64,000 nt of DNA from Enterococcus sp. HY326 (lineage in GTDB: Bacteria > Bacillota > Bacilli > Lactobacillales > Enterococcaceae): NCBI RefSeq assembly GCF_026157065.1, contig NZ_JANLGQ010000004.1, positions 124,001-188,000 on the forward strand. The letters run 5' to 3'. This document shows positions 1-13,277 of the stretch, in pieces; positions within the stretch are counted from its first letter, which is position 1; each line of letters begins with the position of its first letter. The notes under the pieces were generated by a model that was given only the letters and a program-made list of their open reading frames with translations, made no database searches and was not told the DNA's origin. Both the position numbers and the translations under genes were made by a program.

Positions 1-25
1 AATTACTTTGAAAAATTTTTTCATG

Positions 26-39
26 TGAAAGCGTTGACA
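26..39 (+). promoter_or_regulatory. cre site (CcpA operator) overlapping the -35 box
   Basis: TGAAAGCGTTGACA matches the cre consensus TGWAANCGNTNWCA at every defined position. Its last six bases are the -35 hexamer of the licT promoter, so bound CcpA should block RNA polymerase directly. The same arrangement occurs at 22838. Confidence 0.85.
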
Positions 40-62
40 AAGCAGAACTTAAAGTTTAAAAT
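34..62 (+). promoter_or_regulatory. sigma-A promoter of the licT-bglP operon
   Basis: TTGACA at 34-39, a 17-base spacer and TAAAAT at 57-62. It lies just upstream of the antiterminator target RNA, as expected for a LicT-controlled leader. Confidence 0.75.
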
Positions 63-80
63 AAATTTAACAATTTAAGT

Positions 81-110
81 GGATAGTGATTGCTTTGGCA
101 AGCTAAACCT
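81..110 (+). promoter_or_regulatory. ribonucleic antiterminator (RAT) for a LicT/BglG-type regulator
   Basis: The 30-base element starts GGATAGTGATTG and ends GCAAGCTAAACCT, the layout of the RAT hairpin bound by BglG/LicT/SacY proteins. Its last bases (106-110) are also the 5' foot of the terminator stem, so antiterminator and terminator are mutually exclusive. Confidence 0.85.
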
Positions 111-170
111 GGTATTGTTCTCGTTTATTTGGCGACTTTTGCGCCATGAGAATAGTATGAGGTTCTTTTT
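106..170 (+). terminator. leader terminator controlled by LicT
   Basis: AACCT plus TATTGTTCTC (106-122) pair with GAGAATAGTA plus AGGTT (148-164) with two G-U pairs. A small GGCG/CGCC hairpin sits in the loop and a T-rich tract follows at 163-170. It overlaps the RAT by five bases. Confidence 0.8.
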
Positions 171-187
171 GACGAGGAGGGTTTTTA

Positions 188-1027
188 TTGGTTATTGAAA
201 AGATTCTCAATAACAATGTCGTAATAACAAAAGATGAGCAGCAAAACGAAGTCATCGCCATGGGTCGCGGTTTGGCCTTTCAAAAAAAAATTGGTGAAAA
301 AATTGAAACTGACAAGGTTGATAAAATTTATCGTCTTGCGGATAATGCCATCTCTCAAAAGTTTCAAGAATTATTGGCCGAGTTGCCTTTGGAATATCTT
401 GATACTACGGATGAACTCATCAATTATGCCAAAAAGCAATTAAACACTGAATTGAATGAATCGATTTACATTTCGTTGACGGACCATATTCACACAGCAA
501 TTGAACGACAGAAAAAAGGCATTGTCGTAAAAAATGCCCTGCTATGGGATATCAAACGCTTTTACCCAAAGGAATTTCAAATTGGGGTGAAGGCTTTGGA
601 AAAAATCGAGCAGGAATATGGCCTGCGTTTGCCGGAGGATGAAGCTGGGTTCATTGCGCTGCATCTAGTGAATGCCCAAGCGGAAAATGATAGTTTAAAT
701 GATACTTATGAACTCACCAAAATCATGCAGGACATTATGAATATTGTGAAGTATTATTTCAAAACTTCATTTAATGAAGATTCAGTTTATTTTTATCGTT
801 TTACCACGCATCTACGCTTTTTCATTATGCGGATGCTGTCAAACTCGCCCCATTCAGGTGAGTCTGATGAAGATTTATTAGAATTGGTCAAAATCAAATA
901 CCGCAATTCCTTTGAATGCGTCAATCGAATCGATGAGTTTTTAAAGGAAAAATACTATTATGAAATGACCGACGACGAACGCCTTTACCTAACCATTCAC
1001 ATCGCACGTTTGATGGAGAAGGGTTAA
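188..1027 (+). CDS. licT: LicT/BglG-family transcriptional antiterminator
   Basis: RNA-binding antiterminator for beta-glucoside genes. The N-terminal CAT RNA-binding domain (about residues 1-57) starts MVIEKILNNNVV. Two PTS regulation domains follow, with the four expected phosphorylatable histidines at 100 and 159 (PRD1) and 208 and 271 (PRD2). At 279 residues it has the usual family length. The start is TTG at 188, seven bases after GAGGAGG, and gives the exact family N-terminus. It lies between its RAT/terminator leader and the PTS permease gene, so it should permit read-through when the permease is transporting and HPr-P is available. The symbol is by family; the substrate (salicin/arbutin type) is inferred. 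Confidence 0.9.
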   Translation: MVIEKILNNNVVITKDEQQNEVIAMGRGLAFQKKIGEKIETDKVDKIYRLADNAISQKFQELLAELPLEYLDTTDELINYAKKQLNTELNESIYISLTDHIHTAIERQKKGIVVKNALLWDIKRFYPKEFQIGVKALEKIEQEYGLRLPEDEAGFIALHLVNAQAENDSLNDTYELTKIMQDIMNIVKYYFKTSFNEDSVYFYRFTTHLRFFIMRMLSNSPHSGESDEDLLELVKIKYRNSFECVNRIDEFLKEKYYYEMTDDERLYLTIHIARLMEKG

Positions 1028-1066
1028 TAAAGATAATTATTTTCAATTAAAGGAGGCCCGTAGTAG

Positions 1067-3091
<2,025 letters not shown>

Positions 3092-3094
3092 TAA

Positions 3095-3135
3095 TAAGGG
3101 CTCAAGCTCAGAAAAATCAGCTTGAGTCCTTATTT
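3095..3135 (+). terminator. rho-independent terminator after bglP
   Basis: AAGGGCTCAAGCT pairs with AGCTTGAGTCCTT and is followed by ATTTT. It lies between the convergent bglP and rpiR-type genes. Confidence 0.8.
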
Positions 3136-3143
3136 TGTGATGA

Positions 3144-4055
3144 CTAATTGGGGATCCACGAATCCGCAGCCGTTACGTCCTGATTTTCTTTAATGAAATC
3201 AATATCACTGGTGCGGGTATCGAAGGCCTGTCCTAAAGTAATGAGATGTTGCAGGTTTTTTTGATAGTGTTCTGAAAAGACAGCCGCATACAATAGATCT
3301 AGTAAATAAACGATAGATGTATTGCTGGAGAAGTTGCCGATTTTGGAATAAAGTTTTTCTCGAGTTGTAATCCGCAAAACGGCATCGCTGTGATCGGCTA
3401 AATAATTATTGCCGATGGTGGTAATTGCAATCACCGGTACCTGATTTTTTTTGAAAATCGGCAGCAGTTTTTTGGCCATATTACTTTCTCCTGAATAAGA
3501 AATTAAAATAGCACAATCTTGGTAACTGAGATTATAAGCTTCATAAAAACTGTCATAGTTGACTTCCGCTAAAGCGACAGAAAAGCCTAAACGATTCATT
3601 TTTAAAATGAAATCTTGGGCAATTAAGGAGTTGCCGCTAGTTGCAAAAATCCGGATTTTTTTGGCTAAAAGTAAAAATTGCTTAGCCTGCTGCAGCTGGT
3701 CGTGATGCAAGAGACTATATGTATCTTCAATAGTTGCTTGTTCTAAGTTCGCTAATTTTTTAGCGATACTCATGACCCCGTCGCTTTCACTGAAGGGCAG
3801 ATTCCAGTCGCTGGCGGTAAATTGATTATTCAAATACTGCCATTCTTCTAAGAAGGCCTCCCGCAGTGCCAGCCAGCCTTCAAAATCCATTTTTTTGGCG
3901 AGCCTGATAAAAGTGGAGGGATGGGTAAAAGTTTTTTTAGCTAATTCCTGCACCGTTAATTGATTTAAGTTTTCTGGTTCTGCCAGCATAAAGTCTGCTA
4001 TCGTTTTTTCTGAAGGGGATAGCTTTGCGGCTTTCAATTTTTCTCGTAGTAACAT
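3144..4055 (-). CDS. MurR/RpiR-family transcriptional regulator
   Basis: Sugar-phosphate-responsive regulator of 303 residues. The N-terminal RpiR helix-turn-helix (about 1-75) includes LTVQELAKKTFTHPSTFIRL. A SIS phosphosugar-binding domain (about 125-255) includes ATSGNSLIAQDF and ISYSGES. The ATG at 4055 follows AGAGGTG. The gene is divergent from the GH4 gene across 234 bases that hold five TTTGTAAA/TTTACAAA half-sites, so it probably controls itself and the downstream 6-phospho-beta-glucosidases by sensing a phosphorylated glucoside. Effector and direction of control are not known. Confidence 0.87.
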   Translation of the reverse strand: MLLREKLKAAKLSPSEKTIADFMLAEPENLNQLTVQELAKKTFTHPSTFIRLAKKMDFEGWLALREAFLEEWQYLNNQFTASDWNLPFSESDGVMSIAKKLANLEQATIEDTYSLLHHDQLQQAKQFLLLAKKIRIFATSGNSLIAQDFILKMNRLGFSVALAEVNYDSFYEAYNLSYQDCAILISYSGESNMAKKLLPIFKKNQVPVIAITTIGNNYLADHSDAVLRITTREKLYSKIGNFSSNTSIVYLLDLLYAAVFSEHYQKNLQHLITLGQAFDTRTSDIDFIKENQDVTAADSWIPN

Positions 4056-4068
4056 CTGCTCACCTCTA

Positions 4069-4268
4069 TTTACAAAAATGTTAAATTAATGATAATGATT
4101 TGTAAAGGTTTTTTTAAGTGAGTTTACAAAAAAAGTCGATAATTTAGCAGTTTGTATATGATATTCGCAAATTTTTTCTAATTTCGCTAGCAATTTTGTA
4201 AACGATTTACCTAAAATCATAATTTCTATTGTAGAAGTCATTTACTTAGGTGATAATCATTTTGTAAA
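4069..4268. promoter_or_regulatory. intergenic control region with five TTTGTAAA half-sites
   Basis: TTTACAAA or its complement occurs at 4069-4076, 4099-4106, 4123-4130, 4195-4202 and 4261-4268. The first and last pairs sit close to the rpiR-type and GH4 starts. Two copies lie in a longer repeat (GATAATGATTTGTAAA at 4091 and GATAATCATTTTGTAAA at 4252). The copy at 4195 runs into TGTAAACGATTTAC, 12 of 14 cre positions. Likely RpiR operators plus a possible CcpA site. Confidence 0.55.
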
Positions 4269-4289
4269 TAAAAAGAAGGAAGTGACAGC

Positions 4290-5663
4290 ATGAAAGGAAT
4301 TAAAATTGCGACTATTGGTGGAGGAAGTTCTTACACACCAGAATTAATGGAAGGTTTTATCAAACGGTATGATGAGCTGCCGATTTCAGAAATCTGGTTG
4401 GTGGACGTTGAAGCAGGAAAAGAAAAATTAGAAATCGTTGGCGCTATGGCACAACGGATGTGGGATGCTTCTCCTTATGATGTGAAAATTCATTTAACTT
4501 TAGATCGTGAAGAAGCCTTAAAAGATGCTGATTTTGTTACAACGCAATTCCGTGTTGGTCAATTAAATGCCCGGATTAAAGACGAAAGAATTCCCGCTTA
4601 CTACGGCATGTTAGGTCAAGAAACCAATGGTGCTGGCGGTATGTTCAAAGCCTTTAGAACAGTGCCAATTATTTTAGAGATTGTTGAAGATATGAAACGT
4701 CTCTGTCCAGATGCTTGGTTGGTCAACTTTGCTAACCCAAGCGGCATGGTAACAGAAGCTGTTGTTCGCTATGGTAAATGGGACCGAGTGATCGGTTTAT
4801 GTAATGTACCTGTGATGGCGATGATGGTGGAACCAGAAGCTTTAGGTGTTGAAAAAGATGATTTAATTTACAAATTTGCTGGTTTAAATCATTTCCATTG
4901 GCATAAAGTTGCTGATAAAAATGGCAACGACATCACATTGAAATTAATTGAAAAATTATTCACTGAAGATGCTGGCTTACCGAAAAATATCTTTGATGTT
5001 CCATTCTTTATCGAACAATTAGAACAAATGAAAATGATTCCGTGTGGCTACCACCGTTACTATTACCGGGAAGAAGAAATGTTAGACCATGCCCTTGAAG
5101 AATATAAAACAGTTGGCACACGGGCTCAACAAGTAAAACAAACCGAAGCAGAGTTATTTGAACTTTATAAAGATCCAGAATTAAACTACAAACCAGAGCA
5201 ATTGCAAAAACGTGGCGGTGCGTATTATTCAGACGCAGCATGTGAAACAATTGCCTCTATCTATGGCAATAAAGAAACGCAAATCGTCGTATCAACGAAA
5301 AACGACGGTGCCGTACCAGATCTACCAGCTGATTGTGTTGTGGAAGTAACCGCTTATGTTGGCGCTCAAGGTGCCCGCAATGTTGCCTTTGGTTCATTAC
5401 CGCCAGCAGAACGTGGTTGGTTGCAAGTGATGAAAAATATGGAATTATTGACTATTGAAGCAGCCGTTACTGGTGATTATGGCACTGCTTTACAGGCGTT
5501 CACAATTAATCCGCTCGTGCGCTCTGGAGCAACTGCCAAACGTATTATGGACGAATTATTTATCGCTCATAAAGATTATCTGCCACAATTTAGCGAAACT
5601 GTTGCTAAATTAGAAGCAGAAGGCATTACTGTACAAGATGAAATTGCGAAAGATTTAGTCTAA
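4290..5663 (+). CDS. GH4 6-phospho-beta-glucosidase
   Basis: NAD+ and divalent-metal-dependent cytoplasmic hydrolase that splits 6-phospho-beta-glucosides to glucose 6-phosphate and an aglycone or glucose. Visible: the Rossmann start KIATIGGGSSYTPEL, NFANPSG near residue 150, and the metal-ligand pair C171 (LCNVP) and H201 (GLNHFHW) at the family spacing. It has 457 residues, normal for LicH/CelF/BglT-type GH4. The ATG follows AGAAGGAAG. It is the first gene after the RpiR control region and precedes two GH1 genes. 6-phospho-alpha-glucosidase is the less likely alternative. Confidence 0.9.
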   Translation: MKGIKIATIGGGSSYTPELMEGFIKRYDELPISEIWLVDVEAGKEKLEIVGAMAQRMWDASPYDVKIHLTLDREEALKDADFVTTQFRVGQLNARIKDERIPAYYGMLGQETNGAGGMFKAFRTVPIILEIVEDMKRLCPDAWLVNFANPSGMVTEAVVRYGKWDRVIGLCNVPVMAMMVEPEALGVEKDDLIYKFAGLNHFHWHKVADKNGNDITLKLIEKLFTEDAGLPKNIFDVPFFIEQLEQMKMIPCGYHRYYYREEEMLDHALEEYKTVGTRAQQVKQTEAELFELYKDPELNYKPEQLQKRGGAYYSDAACETIASIYGNKETQIVVSTKNDGAVPDLPADCVVEVTAYVGAQGARNVAFGSLPPAERGWLQVMKNMELLTIEAAVTGDYGTALQAFTINPLVRSGATAKRIMDELFIAHKDYLPQFSETVAKLEAEGITVQDEIAKDLV

Positions 5664-5722
5664 AGGTCAACTTTTAGCCACAGAAAAAGAATATTTGACC
5701 AGTAAAGTAAATGATGTAATAA

Positions 5723-7192
<1,470 letters not shown>

Positions 7193-7198
7193 TTATAA

Positions 7199-7242
7199 CT
7201 AAACAAAGAAAAGGTGGTGTCTGCTGCCTTTTCTTTGTTTAG
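7199..7242 (+). terminator. hairpin between the two GH1 genes
   Basis: CTAAACAAAGAAAAGG pairs perfectly with CCTTTTCTTTGTTTAG around a 12-base loop. The following CAAATTTTT is only a short T-run, so it may terminate partially or stabilise the upstream mRNA. Confidence 0.7.
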
Positions 7243-7272
7243 CAAATTTTTGAAAGCATTTTTCTCGTTTGA

Positions 7273-8754
<1,482 letters not shown>

Positions 8755-8770
8755 GCAAGCTAAATTAATT

Positions 8771-9033
8771 AGCGCTATGAGTTAACCTGATAGAAAAGTT
8801 TTCTTTCTCATTGAAAATAGTTGAGACTGTGACATTAGTCCTTTTAACAGATGAAATCCCGAACTATCTTATATTTGCTCCTGCGGTCCAGTAGGTTCTC
8901 GTCGCAAATTAACAATATCTAGTGGTTTTCATTAGATGTCGTTCGTAAAGTTCGGTTTTGTTCTAACTAATGTCACAGGCTCTTTTCTATTGAAGAGAGA
9001 GTTGCTGTCTGTTGAACTCATAGCGCTTTTTTT
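8771..9033 (+). repeat. nested hairpin element with terminator (8755-9089 spacer)
   Basis: AGCGCTATGAGTTAAC (8771-8786) pairs with GTTGAACTCATAGCGCT (9011-9027, one bulge), followed by seven T. Inside it a second inverted repeat, GAGACTGTGACATTAGT (8823-8839) with ACTAATGTCACAGGCTC (8966-8982), encloses a third, CCGAACT/AGTTCGG (8859/8949). It looks like one palindromic element inserted in the loop of an ordinary terminator. No gene is visible in this spacer. Confidence 0.75.
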
Positions 9034-9089
9034 GCTGGCAAACTTTCTGATTATCAACTATAACTAAAGAAAAGACTTTGGAGGGTGCA

Positions 9090-10052
9090 ATGAATCAACA
9101 GGAATTAAAGGCTATTTTGTGGCAGGAAAATGCGATTGAATTTGAACAGCGGACGCAAGGCTATAATGTCAATGACCAGAACTTACCCTTTGCGGAAATT
9201 GCAGTGCCGAAAATGCCTAGCGACCATTTTTTTCGTGAGGGTAATATTTTTATTAATAAGCATCACCGTTACTCGGCGATGCCGGCCCATACCCATGAAT
9301 TTGTTGAATTCAATTACATGTACTCCGGCAGCTGTGTTCAATATATCAATGACCAGCCGATTTATTTGCAGGAGGGAGAGATTTTGTTGATTGATAAAGA
9401 TATCATTCAGCGAATTGACCCACTGGCTGAAGATGATATTCTGATCAATATATTATTAAAGGATGATTCGATTACGACAGAGATTGTCGTCAATATGGTG
9501 AAAGCTAACAGTTTAGTGAATGAATTTTTGCTGACGGCCTCAAATGAGCTATCCTCTCACAACAATTTTATCCATTTTAAAAGTGGCTCAAATGAAGAAG
9601 TCAAAGAGACGTTATTTAAGATGATTACAGAATATTTTGAGAAAAAGAATTATTATATGCGCTCATTAAATCTTTTATTGTCGTTGCTCTTTATTCAATT
9701 AACTAGAGAACTAGAAGCGGAAAATCTGGAAAATTATCAGGCGGAAACTAATATTTTAGATGTTCTCCGCTATATCGACAGTCATTATCGCAACTTGAAT
9801 CTTCAGGAGCTGGCTGAGGTTTTTGGCTACAATAAAAATTATTTGAGCAATAAATTAAAGAAGGAAACTGGCCGCAGCTTCCAAGAATTAATCAATACTC
9901 TGCGCTATCAAGCAGCCATTGAGATGATTGAAGAGACTGACCAAAGCTTTGAAGAAATTGCCTATCAGCTAGGTTTTGAAACCTTGCCTTCACTTTATAA
10001 ACTATTCGCCAAATACACGGATAAGACACCTAAAGAATTTCGTAAACACTAA
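9090..10052 (+). CDS. AraC-family transcriptional regulator with cupin sensor domain
   Basis: 320-residue regulator. An N-terminal cupin-like sugar-sensing domain (about 50-150, with HRYSAMPAHTHEF) is followed by two AraC helix-turn-helix motifs (about 220-320, including LNLQELAEVFGYNKNYLSNK and SFEEIAYQLGF). The start is ATG 9090, five bases after GGAGGG; a TTG twelve bases upstream overlaps that site and is rejected. It stands alone between two long hairpin terminators and directly precedes the MFS/GH78/GPH operon, which it probably activates in response to a rhamnoside or related sugar (inferred). Confidence 0.87.
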   Translation: MNQQELKAILWQENAIEFEQRTQGYNVNDQNLPFAEIAVPKMPSDHFFREGNIFINKHHRYSAMPAHTHEFVEFNYMYSGSCVQYINDQPIYLQEGEILLIDKDIIQRIDPLAEDDILINILLKDDSITTEIVVNMVKANSLVNEFLLTASNELSSHNNFIHFKSGSNEEVKETLFKMITEYFEKKNYYMRSLNLLLSLLFIQLTRELEAENLENYQAETNILDVLRYIDSHYRNLNLQELAEVFGYNKNYLSNKLKKETGRSFQELINTLRYQAAIEMIEETDQSFEEIAYQLGFETLPSLYKLFAKYTDKTPKEFRKH

Positions 10053-10062
10053 AAATATTTTA

Positions 10063-10246
10063 AACCTGTGACCTTAGCTTTATAGATGGAATACTATTCA
10101 AACAACAAATTATCTGTTTAATTGTGCTTTCAAATTAAGTGAAAACTCTTTTTGAAAGGACCGTTATATTCTCTGAAGCAAAAATTCAGAGATGGTAATT
10201 TTGTTTGATAGTCTTTTATCTTTGCGCTCTTGTTACAGGTTTTTTT
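10063..10246 (+). repeat. long nested hairpin terminator after the AraC gene
   Basis: Outer arms AACCTGTGAC (10063-10072) and GTTACAGGTT (10232-10241) run into seven T. Inner arms CTATTCAAACAA (10094-10105) and TTGTTTGATAG (10201-10211, one bulge) enclose TCTCTGAA/TTCAGAGA (10170/10185). The arms begin with CTGTGAC like the elements at 8823 and 48361. Confidence 0.65.
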
Positions 10247-10300
10247 GTGTTGTCATCTGTGATTTGGATAAAAACGTCTGGGTTTTTGCAATAGTTGAAA

Positions 10301-10320
10301 ATTGTAAATCCGCTTACAAT
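10301..10320. promoter_or_regulatory. palindromic operator upstream of the MFS gene
   Basis: ATTGTAA and TTACAAT form a perfect palindrome around six bases, about 33 bases before the MFS start. It resembles a cre site but the centre is two bases too long, so an operon-specific regulator is more likely. Confidence 0.5.
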
Positions 10321-10352
10321 GACATCAGATAAAAGAAAAGGATGTGCAGGAT

Positions 10353-11666
10353 ATGAAACAAAAGGCAAAAGGGGATTTGGTTAAAGAATATACCCCATTG
10401 GCGACAGCTGCAGGGATTGGCTCCATGTTAGGGTCCGGCTGTATTGTAGGCTTGTCAGCTACGATTACTGTTTGGCAGGCGGGATTAGGTTTATCAACAG
10501 GACAGGTGGGGATTATCTCAGGTGCTTTAACATTTGCAATCGCTTTCGGTTCATTGTTTGCTGGTCAGATTACTAAAATTTTTGGATTGATTCGAGCTTT
10601 TAATTGGTTGAACTTATTTTATGCTATTGGAACACTTATCTGTATTCTAGCGAATGATTTTTCCTTTTTATTAATTGGAGTCATTATCATGGGCTTTTCA
10701 TCTGGTGCCGATTTGCCAATTAGCTTAACAGTCGTTTCCCACGACGCTCCAGATGAGACTACCTCTGCAAAATTGGTCTCATCAACGCAAATTTTTTGGC
10801 AGGTAGGGGTCTTTATCTCTTATATTTGTTCTTTCTTGCTGTCAGGTATTCAAGGCGTTTTAGGCGCTCGAATTGTCTTTGGCATTTTATTTATTTTTGC
10901 AGTAGTGACTTGGCTATGGCGCTTAACTTCTAAAAAATTCCGCACCTTTCATGAAGCGGGAACTATCCGCCAAGCAGAATTAAAAGCTCAAACAAGTGGC
11001 CAAGCAGAGGTCTCCTTTAAAACGGTTTTATTTGGCTCTCAAATGAAAAAATATTTCAGCTTCTTTATGGCCATTATCGTCTTTTATGTTTGCTGGAATT
11101 TATTGGCGAATACTTGGGGACAATTTCAAACTTACGCATTAACAAATGCTGGGGCAACTCAAACACAAGCAACCGGTCTAGGAATCGTTTTAAATGTGGT
11201 TTCCTTGTTAACGACCATCGCCTTTACCTCAGTAGCAGGCGGCAAATATCGCAATAAAGCTTTCTTTGTAGGAGCTTTTGTCCAAATTGCAGCGATGTTA
11301 GGTATGGCCTTGATTGGCGGCGGCGCAGGCTTTATTGCTTTGGCAATCACCATTGGATTTTATAATTTTGGAAATCCGCTGGCTGGAGAAGCAATTTATA
11401 AAGTTTGGACGCAGGAATCTTTTCCAGCTGAAACACGGGCTTCACTGCAGGGCTTTATCAACGGTTTTTCAAGAATGTGCTGTGGCTTGTTTGCCTTTGT
11501 GACTCCTTATCTCGTTGCCCCTGGAATGATTCAACAATCCATGTACGGCTTTGCAGGAATTGTCGCAATTGCAACAGTGGCTGGCGTTGTCATGATGCGT
11601 CTGCAAAAGAAATACAACGTCGGTAGTTCCCAAGAAGAATCTGCAATGACTGCAGAAAATCATTAA
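10353..11666 (+). CDS. MFS sugar transporter (probable rhamnoside or diglycoside permease)
   Basis: Twelve-span major facilitator superfamily permease of 437 residues. Hydrophobic segments run throughout, with a polar central loop (about residues 195-225, KFRTFHEAGTIRQAELKAQ). ATG 10353 is preferred, about eleven bases after AAAAGG; an in-frame GTG at 10344 lies too close to that site. The GH78 gene starts 14 bases after its stop, so the pair is an operon: this protein would bring in the sugar that the next enzyme cuts. Substrate assignment rests only on context. Confidence 0.82.
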   Translation: MKQKAKGDLVKEYTPLATAAGIGSMLGSGCIVGLSATITVWQAGLGLSTGQVGIISGALTFAIAFGSLFAGQITKIFGLIRAFNWLNLFYAIGTLICILANDFSFLLIGVIIMGFSSGADLPISLTVVSHDAPDETTSAKLVSSTQIFWQVGVFISYICSFLLSGIQGVLGARIVFGILFIFAVVTWLWRLTSKKFRTFHEAGTIRQAELKAQTSGQAEVSFKTVLFGSQMKKYFSFFMAIIVFYVCWNLLANTWGQFQTYALTNAGATQTQATGLGIVLNVVSLLTTIAFTSVAGGKYRNKAFFVGAFVQIAAMLGMALIGGGAGFIALAITIGFYNFGNPLAGEAIYKVWTQESFPAETRASLQGFINGFSRMCCGLFAFVTPYLVAPGMIQQSMYGFAGIVAIATVAGVVMMRLQKKYNVGSSQEESAMTAENH

Positions 11667-11680
11667 AAGGAGAATCAATT

Positions 11681-13261
11681 ATGGCTTTTACTTTTCAAAT
11701 TAATCCAGATGTAACTTGGCTGCATGATGAAAAATTACTGCAAAGAGCTGAGGAAAATTTACCAGAATTAAAAAAACATCAGATTCAGTTTAAAGATATT
11801 GTTGAAATGCAATTTGACGGCAAGGGTATTGATGGCGTTGATATGATTTCCTCACCGAAAAAAATTGAACAATTGGCAGAGTATCCTCTAACGAAAGGTG
11901 AAAGCTTAATTTTAGACTTAGGCGATCACTATGTGGGGACCTTTCAAATAGATATCACTTCTGTCGGTTCACCGATGGATGCGCCTTTATATTTGAAACT
12001 AAAATTTGCAGAGGTGCCAGCAGAAATTGCTGCCGATTCTGCTGATTACCGAGGCTGGTTATCCCGTTCTTGGATCCAAGAGGAATTTGTCCATCTGGAC
12101 GTCTTACCAGCAACTTTATCTTTACCACGCCGTTATAGCTGTCGGTATGTTGAATTATCTGTAATCGATACTTCACCAAAATGGCAAGCTAGTTTTTCAA
12201 ATCCAGTTTTTATTGCAGAAAGCAGTATTGATTTAAAACATTTGCCAACTAAAGAGCTGGCGGACAAAGAACTACAAAAAATTTATGATGTGTCAGTAAA
12301 GACTTTAGCTGATTGCATGCAGACGGTTTTTGAAGATGGTCCTAAGCGGGATCGTCGTCTGTGGATTGGCGATTTACGATTGCAGGCACTAGCTAATTAT
12401 GTCACCTTTGATGATTTAGCCTTAAGCAAACGCTGTTTGTATTTATTTGCAGGCATGACCACAACGGAAGGAAAAATTCCTGCCAATGTCTTTACTGCGC
12501 CAGCTTTAATTCCAGATGATACTTTTCTATTTGATTATAGTTTATTTTTTGCGACAATCTTGCATGATTATGTGCTTCACTCAAATGATCAAATAGTTTT
12601 AAAGGAACTGTATCCAACTACTAAAAAAGCTGTTGACTTGGCATTACGGCAAGTAGACCAAGAAGGTCGCCTAGTTCTCTCTGAAGAGTGGCCAGTATTT
12701 GTTGATTGGTCCAATGAGTTTTTAAAGGATTCAGCGGGACAGGGGATTTTAATTTATGCGCTGAAACGCTTTTTAGTTCTAGCAGAAATGGTGGGAGAGC
12801 CAGAGGTGGCTTTCTATCAAAGCCAGCTATCGCAATTAGTTAATTTCAGCCAGACTCATTTATTTAACCCGCAAGAACAACTCTTTTTAGTTGAATCAAA
12901 TGGCGAGTACAATATTGCCAGTCAAGTTTGGTTAGTTTTAGCAGAAGTGTTTGAAACAGAGCAAAATCAACAAATTTTAAAACGGATGCAGCAAAAATTA
13001 TTTCCTATCACAGGAATTGCTACACCTTACATGTATCATCATGTGGTAGAGGCCTTGTTTGTCGCCGGTTTAGACCATGATGCTGTTAAATTAATGAAAG
13101 AATACTGGGGTAAAATGATTGAGATGGGAGCCGATACTTTCTGGGAGGCCTTCAAGCCTGAGGATCCAAGCTTTTCACCTTACGGCAGTCCAATTATCAG
13201 CAGTTTTTGTCACGCATGGAGTTGTACACCGGCATATTTGATTGAGAAATATTTAGCTTAG
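11681..13261 (+). CDS. GH78-type alpha-L-rhamnosidase (short form)
   Basis: Six-hairpin (alpha/alpha)6-barrel hydrolase expected to release L-rhamnose from rhamnosides, 526 residues. It carries the GH78 signature DGPKRDRRLWIGD at about 219-231, where the catalytic acids lie, and the late motif TFWEAFKPED with E489 as candidate general base, followed by SFCHAWSCTPAYL. Large GH78 enzymes run to about 900 residues; this compact form without a signal peptide resembles the intracellular lactobacillus rhamnosidases. AAAGGAG precedes the ATG. Lying between two sugar transporters, it likely acts on imported rutinose-like or flavonoid rhamnosides. Specificity is inferred. Confidence 0.82.
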   Translation: MAFTFQINPDVTWLHDEKLLQRAEENLPELKKHQIQFKDIVEMQFDGKGIDGVDMISSPKKIEQLAEYPLTKGESLILDLGDHYVGTFQIDITSVGSPMDAPLYLKLKFAEVPAEIAADSADYRGWLSRSWIQEEFVHLDVLPATLSLPRRYSCRYVELSVIDTSPKWQASFSNPVFIAESSIDLKHLPTKELADKELQKIYDVSVKTLADCMQTVFEDGPKRDRRLWIGDLRLQALANYVTFDDLALSKRCLYLFAGMTTTEGKIPANVFTAPALIPDDTFLFDYSLFFATILHDYVLHSNDQIVLKELYPTTKKAVDLALRQVDQEGRLVLSEEWPVFVDWSNEFLKDSAGQGILIYALKRFLVLAEMVGEPEVAFYQSQLSQLVNFSQTHLFNPQEQLFLVESNGEYNIASQVWLVLAEVFETEQNQQILKRMQQKLFPITGIATPYMYHHVVEALFVAGLDHDAVKLMKEYWGKMIEMGADTFWEAFKPEDPSFSPYGSPIISSFCHAWSCTPAYLIEKYLA

Positions 13262-13277
13262 TAAAGGAGTTGATCCA

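Noticed and set aside
185-443. Small frames opposite and within the licT gene
   Set aside because: They lie wholly inside a well-supported gene and have no ribosome sites.
7251-7264. TGAAAGCATTTTTC as a cre site before the second GH1 gene
   Set aside because: It lacks the central CG and mismatches the right half, so it is too weak to call.
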